64,000 nt of DNA from Halosegnis longus (lineage in GTDB: Archaea; Halobacteriota; Halobacteria; Halobacteriales; Haloarculaceae): the NCBI RefSeq assembly GCF_009663395.1, contig NZ_QKNW01000001.1, forward strand, positions 1,984,001 to 2,048,000. Reading direction: 5' to 3'. This document shows positions 49,407 to 56,432 of the stretch, piece by piece. The stretch's first letter is position 1. The number at the start of each line of letters is the position of its first letter. The notes under the pieces were generated by a model. That model was given only the letters and a program-made list of their open reading frames with translations, did not search any database and was not told the origin of the DNA. A program made the translations under genes and the position numbers.

Positions 49407-51247
49407 TGTTCCGTCTGGGTCGCTGTTTCGGTTTCCTCGTCGGCTTCCGTCTCGTCGTCCTCCTCGTCCTCGTCGTCGTCCTCTTCATCCTCTTCGTCAT
49501 CTTCGTCCTCGTCTTCGGTCTCTTCTTCGTCCTCGTCGTCATCGCCCGCGTTCGCGTGGTCCGGCGGTCCGTTTTCGCCGTCCTCGTCACGCTCGGGGGC
49601 GCGGTCGCTTCGATTATTCTCGCCCTCGCCGCGGTCGTCCTCCTCGTCCTCGTCGTCTGCATCATCGTCGCTGTGACCGGGCGCCTCGTCGCTGCGGCCG
49701 CGGTCGCCGTTGTCACCAGCGTGTGGCCCCTCCGTCATCGAGAGGGTCCCGTCGGTGAGTTCGTACTCGAACTCCGCCTCGAACTCGCCTTTCACGATTT
49801 CGACTTCGAGCGACTCCGTGCCGTTCGGCACGGCAAAGGAGACGGTGCCGTTCGCGTCGGTCGTGCCGACCTGTTCGTCGTTCGCGTAGACGGACGCGCC
49901 GGCCACGCCGCTGCCCTCGTACTGGACCGTCGCGGTGACCGTGTCGCCGTCGAGCGTCGCGTCCGCGGTCAGGTTCCGGTACACCTCGTCGTCGTCCTCG
50001 CCGAGCTCGAACTCGAGTTCACCCTCGCCGGCTTCGAGTTCGACCTCGCCGCGCTCGGGGAGCGTCACCGACACGGTGCCGTCCGCGTCGGTCGTACCGA
50101 CCGATTCGCCGTTGAGCGTCACCGTCACGTTCGACGCCGGCTCGCCGTCTGCCAGCGCGCGGACGGTGATGGTGCTGTTCGGTGCGATGTCGCCCTCGGT
50201 GACGACGAGCGCGAGCTCGCGTTCCTCCTCCTCGTCGTCCTCGCTCTCGTCGTCGTCACCGCGCTCGCCGGCTTCCTCGGGCGGGCCGCGTCCGGGGTTC
50301 TCCTCGCTCGCCTCGTTGGCGTTGCCCGGACCTTTCTGCCGCGTGTTGGATTCCAGCTCAACGACCGTGCCCGCGGAGCCGTCGACGGTCACGCTGGCCT
50401 GTCCGACGGTCGTGTTCGTGTTCACGTGGAAGCGGAACTCGTAGGTGCCGTCCTCGCTGTCGATGCGGCTGTTCACGAGCCGCCACTGCTGGTCGACCGG
50501 CGGCAGCGCGTCGCGTGCGGTGTCGAGTGCCGCGCTCTGATTGACGGTCAGGTTCGCGGACTCGTCGCCCGGCCGATTCAGCTCGCGCGACTGCTCGCCG
50601 TCCTCGCTTTCCACCTCGATGGAGAGTCCGTTCGCCGATTCGATTTCGACCTCGCCCTCGCTCTCGCCGGTGAACTGCTGGAGCAGCGCCGACGCGCCCG
50701 CGCCGCTGACGCCGTCGAGGTCATCGACCGCGCCGTTGAGCGCGGACTGATTGAATCCCGCCGCGCGGAGTTCGAGCCCCGAGAAGGCGTTCGAACGCTC
50801 CGACAGCGCCTCGTAGGAGGCGAGCACGTTCGACGCCCGAGAGTTCAGCGTCGCGATGCGCTGTGCGTACTCGGATTTCGTCAGCTCGCCCTCCTCGTAG
50901 GCCTCGGTGGCTGTCTCGTACGCCTCAGCGATGCGGTTTGCACGCTCTTCGAGCGCGGCTGCTCGGTTCGCGAGTGCCTGTGCACGCGCTTCCTCGCTCG
51001 CGTTATCGTACTCTACCTCGAACTCGGTCTCTTCGACCTCGCTCTGTACGTCGTCGCTCGTCACCGCCAGCACCGTCGAGAGCTGCTGGCCGGTCGTGAC
51101 GTTGACGCTGCTGTTGTCGTCCTGTTGCAGTTCGGTCAGTTGGTCTGTGGTCGATGCCTCCGACGGGGTCACTGCCCCAACGCCGCCCACGGCACCCGCG
51201 GTGAGTGCGAGTGTCGCGAGCAGTATCGCGGTCAGTTTGCGAACCAT
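49403..51247 (-). CDS. Secreted protein with Ig-like/PEGA-type repeats and extremely acidic tail (DUF7096-like)
   Basis: The 614-residue secreted protein has a signal peptide at MVRKLTAILLATLALTAGAV. The N-terminal half is a helical domain (residues about 85-165, ALANRAAALEERANRIAEAY) of the DUF7096 type (number from memory). Two carboxypeptidase-regulatory-like repeats follow: NVTVTLNGESVGTTDADGTV and GASVYANDEQVGTTDANGTV. The last 110 residues are nearly all Asp, Glu, Gly and Arg. Several Asn-x-Thr/Ser sequons suit S-layer-type N-glycosylation. There is no PGF-CTERM or transmembrane anchor at the end. The start ATG at 51247 is preceded by a palindrome. Confidence 0.78.
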   Translation of the reverse strand: MVRKLTAILLATLALTAGAVGGVGAVTPSEASTTDQLTELQQDDNSSVNVTTGQQLSTVLAVTSDDVQSEVEETEFEVEYDNASEEARAQALANRAAALEERANRIAEAYETATEAYEEGELTKSEYAQRIATLNSRASNVLASYEALSERSNAFSGLELRAAGFNQSALNGAVDDLDGVSGAGASALLQQFTGESEGEVEIESANGLSIEVESEDGEQSRELNRPGDESANLTVNQSAALDTARDALPPVDQQWRLVNSRIDSEDGTYEFRFHVNTNTTVGQASVTVDGSAGTVVELESNTRQKGPGNANEASEENPGRGPPEEAGERGDDDESEDDEEEERELALVVTEGDIAPNSTITVRALADGEPASNVTVTLNGESVGTTDADGTVSVTLPERGEVELEAGEGELEFELGEDDDEVYRNLTADATLDGDTVTATVQYEGSGVAGASVYANDEQVGTTDANGTVSFAVPNGTESLEVEIVKGEFEAEFEYELTDGTLSMTEGPHAGDNGDRGRSDEAPGHSDDDADDEDEEDDRGEGENNRSDRAPERDEDGENGPPDHANAGDDDEDEEETEDEDEDDEEDEEDDDEDEEDDETEADEETETATQTEQ

Positions 51248-51258
51248 ATCTCCCCCGA

Positions 51259-51268
51259 GTAGCGCTAC
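51259..51268. promoter_or_regulatory. Palindrome before the secreted-protein operon
   Basis: GTAGCGCTAC is a perfect 10-base palindrome 12 bases before the ATG at 51247. Just upstream on the same strand is a TATA-like GATATGG. The position suits a repressor or activator site for the minus-strand operon. Confidence 0.45.
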
Positions 51269-51319
51269 CCATATCAACCGGGTCGACGCTGGCGGCGATT
51301 TGCGGTCGATTTCGGACCT

Positions 51320-51339
51320 TTGCAGACGCTTGCAGACGG
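51320..51339. promoter_or_regulatory. Tandem 10-bp direct repeat in the divergent control region
   Basis: TTGCAGACG occurs twice, at 51320-51328 and 51330-51338, one helical turn apart, in the 194-base gap between the secreted-protein operon and the membrane regulator. Repeats on one DNA face are typical of a multimeric regulator binding site. Confidence 0.5.
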
Positions 51340-51411
51340 TTGTACCCCGTCGCCTGCTGTCGATTTTGCTAACCTATCAACGAGGCGTTGTTTCCCTGCG
51401 TGCGTCTCAAG

Positions 51412-51419
51412 ATATTTAT
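51412..51419 (+). promoter_or_regulatory. TATA box for the membrane regulator
   Basis: ATATTTAT is centred about 26 bases before the ATG at 51442; the message is probably leaderless. Confidence 0.6.
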
Positions 51420-51441
51420 CCCGGACGTTAGTATCTCGCCC

Positions 51442-52467
51442 ATGAGACGGCTGGTCGTCGTGGCGACGCTCCTGCTCGTGGCCAGCACCATTGTCGTCGG
51501 GGGCGTCCAGCAGACGCCCGATGCCGACAACACCGTCACGCGCATCGCGGTCCAAGCGGACGGCGACGCCGAGTGGACGGTCACCGTCCGGACGCGGCTC
51601 GAAACCGACGAAGAGCGCCGGGCGTACGAGGAGTTCCAGTCGCGGTTCAGGGAGAACACCTCCGAGTACGTCTCGCCGTTCCGCACCCGCATCGAGGGCG
51701 TCGTCGCGTCGGGTGCGAACGCGACAGGCCGGGAGATGCGCGCGCAAAACGTCACGGCCGCGACCGACATCCGCCAACTGCCCCGCCGGTGGGGCGTCGT
51801 CACCTACTCGTTCACGTGGACGCAGTTTGCAGCGACTGACGGGGAGAGCCTCGCCGCCGGTGACGTGTTCGCGGGCGGCTTCTTCATCGGCGAGAACGAC
51901 ACGCTCGTCGTCACGACGCCGCCGGAGTACACGCTCGCGAGCGTCGAGCCGACCCCCGACAGCCGCGACGACGGGACGGTCCGGTGGCGCGGGCAACGCG
52001 ACTTTGCCGACAGCCGCCCGGCACTCCGATTCGACCCCGTCCCCGGAGGGACGACAGCACCGGCCGACACCGGTGACGGACTGCCACTTACGGCGCTTGC
52101 AGGACTATTCGCCTTCGCTGTCGCAGCACTCGGCGTCGGCGCGTATCTGTACTACGGGAGAGACGAGACGGCTGGGGGCGAGCCGTCGGGAGCCGAGCAA
52201 CAGAACTCGGAGCCGGCACTGAATGGCGGGCCGGACCAAGCGTCAGGAGCAGCGGCGGCCGCGTCGGACCCGACGCTCACGGACGGTGAGCGCGTCGAGC
52301 AGTTGCTCGCAGACAACGACGGCCGGCTGAAACAGGGCGACATCGCGGAGGCGTTCGGGTGGTCGGCCTCGAAGACCTCTCGCGTGGTCTCACAGCTATC
52401 CGACGAAGACCGGGTAGAGAAGTTGCGTATCGGGCGCGAGAACGTCGTCTCGCTGCCCGAAGAGTAG
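51442..52467 (+). CDS. Membrane-anchored one-component regulator: DUF7345-like sensor plus winged helix
   Basis: A 341-residue protein with a signal/anchor at the N-terminus (RRLVVVATLLLVASTIVVGG) and an outside domain of about 160 residues. It has one transmembrane helix (LPLTALAGLFAFAVAALGVG, about residues 214-240) and an inside C-terminal winged helix (DGERVEQLLADNDGRLKQGD, then SKTSRVVSQLSDEDRVEKL). The outside domain is paralogous to the PGF-CTERM protein at 48708. Architecture and position suggest an envelope-sensing regulator of the divergent operon (inference). A similar layout is known in haloarchaea as DUF7345/DUF7343 (numbers from memory). It converges on carA with one base between stops. 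Confidence 0.8.
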   Translation: MRRLVVVATLLLVASTIVVGGVQQTPDADNTVTRIAVQADGDAEWTVTVRTRLETDEERRAYEEFQSRFRENTSEYVSPFRTRIEGVVASGANATGREMRAQNVTAATDIRQLPRRWGVVTYSFTWTQFAATDGESLAAGDVFAGGFFIGENDTLVVTTPPEYTLASVEPTPDSRDDGTVRWRGQRDFADSRPALRFDPVPGGTTAPADTGDGLPLTALAGLFAFAVAALGVGAYLYYGRDETAGGEPSGAEQQNSEPALNGGPDQASGAAAAASDPTLTDGERVEQLLADNDGRLKQGDIAEAFGWSASKTSRVVSQLSDEDRVEKLRIGRENVVSLPEE

Positions 52468-52468
52468 A

Positions 52469-53527
52469 TTACGCCGTCAGCTCGGCGTCCTCGGCGAGCG
52501 CGAGCACGTCGTCGAAGAAGTCGAGCGAGTCGTTCGGCCCGGGGTTCGCCTCGGGGTGGTACTGGCGCGTAATCACGTCGAGGTCGTCGCTCTCCAGCCC
52601 CTCGGGGGTGTCGTCGTTGACGTTCACCTGCGTGACTTCGAGCCGGCCGGGTTCGGAGACGGTGTAGCCGTGGTTCTGCGTCGTCATGACGACGCGGCCC
52701 GAACGGAGGTCGCGCACCGGCTGATTGACGCCGCGGTGACCGAAGTCCATCTTCTCGGTCTCGCCGTCGAGCGCGCCGGCGATGACCTGCTGGCCCAGAC
52801 AGATGCCCGCGAGCGGCACCTCGCCGACGAACTCCTCGACGAGCGCGTGGGCGGCGGTGAAGTTCTCCGGGTCGCCCGGTCCGTTCGAGATGAACAGGAT
52901 GTCAGGATCGAGATGTTCCACGTCGGCGGCCGTCGCATCGTACGGGAGGATGTCGACGACGGCGCCGCGCTCGACGAGCGACGAGGTGATGGAGCCTTTC
53001 GCGCCACAGTCCACGAGCGCGACGTGTGGACCGTCGCCGTTCGGGTTGTGCGTGTGTCGCTCCGCGACGGAGACCTGCTGGCCGATGTCGGTGTGTTCGC
53101 TCATCCCTTTACACTCCGAGAGCTCCGCGCGGGCGGCTTCCTCGGTGGCGTCGGGACCAGCGGCGATACCGCACTTCATCGCGCCCTCCTCGCGGATGCC
53201 GGTGACGAGGTCGCGGGTGTCGAGGTGGTCGATAGCCGGGACGTCCTCCTCGGTGAGCCACTCGGCCACGTCGTCGGTGAGTTCGCGCGCGACCACCGCA
53301 CGCGGGTGGACGCGGTCGGACTCGAACCGCTCCTCGCGGACGCCGTAGTTCCCGATGAGCGGGTACGAGAAGGTGAGCACCTGCTCCTCGTAGGAGGGGT
53401 CGGTCAGCGACTCCTCGTAGCCGGTGTATGCGGTCGTGAAGACGAGTTCTCCGCGGGTGGTCCCCGGTGCGCGACTGCGGGCCTCCACCACACGGCCACC
53501 CTCCAGCGCGACGTATGCCGTTTCCAT
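52469..53527 (-). CDS. carA: Carbamoyl-phosphate synthase small subunit (glutamine amidotransferase)
   Basis: This 352-residue subunit hydrolyses glutamine and channels ammonia to CarB. The N-terminal half is the CPSase small domain (GELVFTTAYTGYEESLTDPS). The C-terminal half is class I amidotransferase, with nucleophile Cys243 in PLAGICLGQQVIAGA and the His-Glu pair in QYHPEANPGPNDSL. The start ATG at 53527 is immediately preceded by a 13-bp palindrome that also appears upstream of carB. It is divergent from an Lrp/AsnC regulator and is separated from carB by the surface-protein module. Confidence 0.97.
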   Translation of the reverse strand: METAYVALEGGRVVEARSRAPGTTRGELVFTTAYTGYEESLTDPSYEEQVLTFSYPLIGNYGVREERFESDRVHPRAVVARELTDDVAEWLTEEDVPAIDHLDTRDLVTGIREEGAMKCGIAAGPDATEEAARAELSECKGMSEHTDIGQQVSVAERHTHNPNGDGPHVALVDCGAKGSITSSLVERGAVVDILPYDATAADVEHLDPDILFISNGPGDPENFTAAHALVEEFVGEVPLAGICLGQQVIAGALDGETEKMDFGHRGVNQPVRDLRSGRVVMTTQNHGYTVSEPGRLEVTQVNVNDDTPEGLESDDLDVITRQYHPEANPGPNDSLDFFDDVLALAEDAELTA

Positions 53528-53540
53528 TACGAGACTCGTA
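53528..53540. promoter_or_regulatory. Candidate car operator at the carA start
   Basis: TACGAGACTCGTA is a perfect 6-1-6 palindrome directly abutting the carA ATG. With a TATA box (GATTAAC, 53554-53560) about 30 bases upstream and a likely leaderless message, a bound protein would block the start of transcription or translation. Confidence 0.75.
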
Positions 53541-53553
53541 CTCTCGCGCCGTT

Positions 53554-53560
53554 GTTAATC
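53554..53560 (-). promoter_or_regulatory. TATA box for carA
   Basis: On the minus strand it reads GATTAAC, about 30 bases before the ATG at 53527. Confidence 0.55.
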
Positions 53561-53579
53561 GTTCGGTTCGAAGCCAAGC

Positions 53580-53592
53580 TACGAAATTCGCA
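53580..53592. promoter_or_regulatory. Candidate car operator between carA and the Lrp/AsnC gene
   Basis: TACGAAATTCGCA matches the palindromes at 53528 and 45340, with one symmetry mismatch. Its centre is about 59 bases before carA and 43 bases before the regulator start, so it could control both. Confidence 0.7.
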
Positions 53593-53628
53593 ACCGTCAA
53601 GTGTTGCCGGTCGAACTCTCACATCTCA

Positions 53629-54042
53629 ATGGATGACCTCGACCGGTCGATACTGAACATCCTGCGGCGAGACGCACGCACCCCCTACACCGAGATTGCA
53701 GAGCGGGTCGGCACCTCCGAGGGGACCGTCCGCAACCGCGTGGAACGAATGTTGGAGGAGGGCGCTATCGAGCGGTTCACCGTCGCCACCCGCACGGGGA
53801 ACGTGAAGGCGATGGTCGAGGTCGGGGTCGCCGTCGACGTGGACACCCGCGCCGTCTCGGAGTCGATGGCCGACTGGGACGCCGTCGACTACGTCTGGCA
53901 GGTGTCCGGCGACGAAGACATCGTTCTCGTGGTCGACGCGACCGACACCAGCGCCCTGAACCAACTCATCACCAAGGCGCGGGAACTCGACGACGTGGTC
54001 TCGACCAAGACGCGGCTCATCCTCAACGAACGGCTCGGCTGA
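53629..54042 (+). CDS. Lrp/AsnC-family transcriptional regulator
   Basis: A 137-residue regulator. The N-terminal helix-turn-helix is LDRSILNILRRDARTPYTEI, then AERVGTSEGTVRNRVERML. The C-terminal RAM (AsnC_ligand) domain, strands from AMVEVGVAVDVDTRAVSESM and a final EDIVLVVDATDTSALNQL, would bind an amino-acid-like effector and drive octamer formation. In haloarchaea an Lrp gene next to carA is recurrent as far as I recall. The shared palindromes suggest this protein controls both car genes and itself (inference). The start ATG at 53629 has no clear Shine-Dalgarno. Confidence 0.92.
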   Translation: MDDLDRSILNILRRDARTPYTEIAERVGTSEGTVRNRVERMLEEGAIERFTVATRTGNVKAMVEVGVAVDVDTRAVSESMADWDAVDYVWQVSGDEDIVLVVDATDTSALNQLITKARELDDVVSTKTRLILNERLG

Positions 54043-54080
54043 CCGACACCGTTAATCGCGTCCTGAACGTTCAGTCAGCC

Positions 54081-55034
54081 ATGAGCGCGATACGGACGGC
54101 GGGGTTGACGAAACGGTACGGCGAGACCGTGGCCGTCGACGACCTCTCCGTCACCGTGGAGTCGGGGGAGGTGTTCGGCATGCTGGGGCCGAACGGGGCC
54201 GGCAAGTCGACACTCATCGGGATGTTGTGCACCCTCGCGACGCCGACCGACGGCGACGCGACGGTCAACGGCTTCGATATTCGCAGCGAGCGCGACGCCG
54301 TCCGTGACAGCATCGGCGTCGTGTTCCAGGAGCCGGCGCTGGACGAGGAGCTCACCGCCGCCGAGAACCTCGCCTTCCACGCCCGGATGTACGGGCTGTC
54401 GCGCAGCGAGCGCAGCGAGCGAATCACCGACCTGCTCGAGCTCGTCGAACTCGCGGACGTGGCCGACGACCCCGTCGGCGAGTACTCCGGCGGGATGAAA
54501 CGCCGCCTCGAAATCGCCCGCGGGCTGATTCACGAACCGGAGGTGCTCTTTCTCGATGAGCCGACGCTCGGGCTCGATGCACAGACCAGACGCGCGACGT
54601 GGCGCTACATCGAGCGCATGAACGAGGAGCGCGGCGTCACCGTCGTGTTGACGACCCACTACATGGAAGAGGCCGACCACCTCTGTGACCGGGTCGCCAT
54701 CGTCGACGACGGCAACATCATCGCGCTCGACACCCCTGCGACGCTGAAGACACAGCAGGGTGGCGACATGCTCGAACTCGGGCTGGAGGGCGACGTGGCG
54801 GCGCTCACAGCGCGACTGGAAGAGACGTCGTGGGTCGAGTCCGTCACCGCCACCGACGCCGGAGTACAGGTCGCGCTCGCGGACGACCGGACGCGCGTCC
54901 CCGACGCGGTGCGGCTGGCGGACGAGACGGGCGTCGCCATCACGGCGATAGAGGTCCACCGGCCGAGTTTGGAGACGGTGTTCCTCGCGTTGACCGGGAG
55001 CACGATTGCCGAGGCCGCCGAGGGGGACCAGTGA
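54081..55034 (+). CDS. ABC transporter ATP-binding protein (ABC-2 / DrrA type)
   Basis: A 317-residue ATPase. Walker A is GPNGAGKSTLIG near residue 40, the ABC signature is YSGGMKRRLEIARGL, and Walker B is VLFLDEPTLGLD followed by the H-loop TTHYMEEADHL. The last 70 residues form the C-terminal domain common to DrrA-like exporters. Its stop codon overlaps the GTG of the permease by four bases, so it forms a half-transporter pair. Substrates of such systems range from drugs to lipid-linked glycans; none is indicated here. The start ATG at 54081 is 39 bases after the Lrp stop codon. Confidence 0.93.
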   Translation: MSAIRTAGLTKRYGETVAVDDLSVTVESGEVFGMLGPNGAGKSTLIGMLCTLATPTDGDATVNGFDIRSERDAVRDSIGVVFQEPALDEELTAAENLAFHARMYGLSRSERSERITDLLELVELADVADDPVGEYSGGMKRRLEIARGLIHEPEVLFLDEPTLGLDAQTRRATWRYIERMNEERGVTVVLTTHYMEEADHLCDRVAIVDDGNIIALDTPATLKTQQGGDMLELGLEGDVAALTARLEETSWVESVTATDAGVQVALADDRTRVPDAVRLADETGVAITAIEVHRPSLETVFLALTGSTIAEAAEGDQ

Positions 55035-55801
55035 GCCTCCTCGACCCACAGGCCGTGTACGCGCTCTGGCTGCGCGACGTGAAGCGGTTCGTCCGGACGC
55101 CCTCGCAGGTGGCTGGGACCCTCGTCTTCCCGCTGATGTTTCTCGTCTTTCTCGGGACGGGATTCAGCGACGCGACTCTCCCCGGAATACCGGCGGGCGT
55201 CGAGTATCTCCAGTATCTCGTTCCCGGCATCGTCGGCTTCACCATGCTGTTCGGTGCCTCCTTCGCCGGACTCGCCATCCTCGGCGCACAGGACACGGGC
55301 TTCCTGAAGGAGATTCTGGTCGCGCCGGTGAGCCGCACCTCCATCGTCCTCGGCTGGATTGCCGGCGGCGCGACGACCGCGCTGATTCAGGGGTCGCTCG
55401 TCTTCCTCATCGCCATCCCACTCGGCTTTCGGGTGGCGAACCCGCTTCTCTTGCCCGTCGTCGCTCTCGTCCTGCTGCTGCTCGCGGTGACGTTCGTCGG
55501 CTTCGGCGTCGCGCTCGCCTCGCAGTTCTCGGACACGCAGGGGTTTGGCCTGCTCATCCAGTTCATCGTCTTCCCCATTTTCTTCCTCTCGGGAGCGCTG
55601 TTCCCGCTGAGTGAACTGCCCGCGGTGGCCCAGTATCTCGGCCGCGTGAATCCCCTCACCTACGGCGTCGACGCGCTCCGGGGTGCACTGGTCGGGACCT
55701 CGACGTATCCGCTCGCGCTCGATGTACTCGCGCTCGGCGTGTCGGCCGCCGTGATGGTCGCCGTCGGCGCGTGGCTGTTCGGTCGCGTCGAGTCCGTCTG
55801 A
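55031..55801 (+). CDS. ABC-2 type transporter permease
   Basis: This 256-residue membrane protein has six hydrophobic segments (such as GTLVFPLMFLVFLGTGF and LLIQFIVFPIFFLSGALFPL) and the ABC-2 signature LSELPAVAQYLGRVNPLTYG before the last helix. It begins with GTG at 55031, inside the stop codon of the ATPase gene, so the two proteins are made in a fixed ratio. No ATG lies nearby in frame. It is followed by idi after 52 bases. Confidence 0.9.
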   Translation: MSLLDPQAVYALWLRDVKRFVRTPSQVAGTLVFPLMFLVFLGTGFSDATLPGIPAGVEYLQYLVPGIVGFTMLFGASFAGLAILGAQDTGFLKEILVAPVSRTSIVLGWIAGGATTALIQGSLVFLIAIPLGFRVANPLLLPVVALVLLLLAVTFVGFGVALASQFSDTQGFGLLIQFIVFPIFFLSGALFPLSELPAVAQYLGRVNPLTYGVDALRGALVGTSTYPLALDVLALGVSAAVMVAVGAWLFGRVESV

Positions 55802-55853
55802 ACGCCGACGGCCAGTCGAAGGGTAATTAACCGCTGTTGCCGTCCCCACGCGT

Positions 55854-56432
55854 ATGAGTACGGACTCCGACCCGACCGGCGCGGTCAACGAAGACGCCGC
55901 CCACGAGAACGCCGGCCAGGACGTCATCGCGGTCGACGCCGACGACAACGAGGAGCGACTCGTCAACCGACTCGACGCCCACACCGGCGACGGAATTCGC
56001 CACCGCGCGTTCACCTGTCTCGTCTTCGACAGCGACGGCCACGTCCTGCTGGGCCAGCGCGCGCCGGACAAGCGGCTCTGGGACACACACTGGGACGGCA
56101 CCGTCGCCTCCCACCCGGTCCAGGGCCAGACGCAGAAGGAGGCCACCCGCCAGCGGCTCGAAGAGGAACTCGGCGTCACCCCCGACCAGTACGACGACCT
56201 CCGCGTGACGGACAAGTTCGAGTACAAGCGCTACTACCTCGAAGAGGGGCTCGAATGGGAGGTGTGTGCCGTCCTCAAATGTACGCTCGACGACCGGACG
56301 CTCGACCCCGACCCCGAAGAGATCGCCGGCACGATGTGGGTCCCGTACGAGCGACTCCACGAGCACCCGCGCTGGTACCGCCAGCTCCGGCTGTGTCCGT
56401 GGTTCGAGATTGCGATGCGGCGCGACTTCTAA
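55854..56432 (+). CDS. idi: Isopentenyl-diphosphate isomerase, type I-like (Nudix), with catalytic Cys replaced
   Basis: The 192-residue Nudix enzyme would interconvert isopentenyl and dimethylallyl diphosphate for archaeal lipids. It has the Nudix box (QKEATRQRLEEELGV) and the metal ligands of type I IDI: His43, His50, His87 and Glu134/Glu136 (GLEWEVCAV). The catalytic Cys of E. coli Idi (Cys67 in VCGHP) is replaced: the corresponding stretch is TVASHPVQG, with Ala85. The adjacent Ser86 might substitute, or the enzyme may do another diphosphate hydrolysis. The start is ATG 55854. The N-terminal 30 residues are acidic. Confidence 0.8.
   Translation: MSTDSDPTGAVNEDAAHENAGQDVIAVDADDNEERLVNRLDAHTGDGIRHRAFTCLVFDSDGHVLLGQRAPDKRLWDTHWDGTVASHPVQGQTQKEATRQRLEEELGVTPDQYDDLRVTDKFEYKRYYLEEGLEWEVCAVLKCTLDDRTLDPDPEEIAGTMWVPYERLHEHPRWYRQLRLCPWFEIAMRRDF

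Noticed and set aside
49430-49560. Short repeats of GAC/GAG/GAT-type triplets on the minus strand
   Set aside because: They encode the acidic tail of the secreted protein. They are codon repeats, not a CRISPR array or satellite.
54402-54419. Tandem CGCAGCGAG repeat
   Set aside because: It lies inside the ABC ATPase gene and encodes the ordinary helix SRSERSERI. It is not a separate element.
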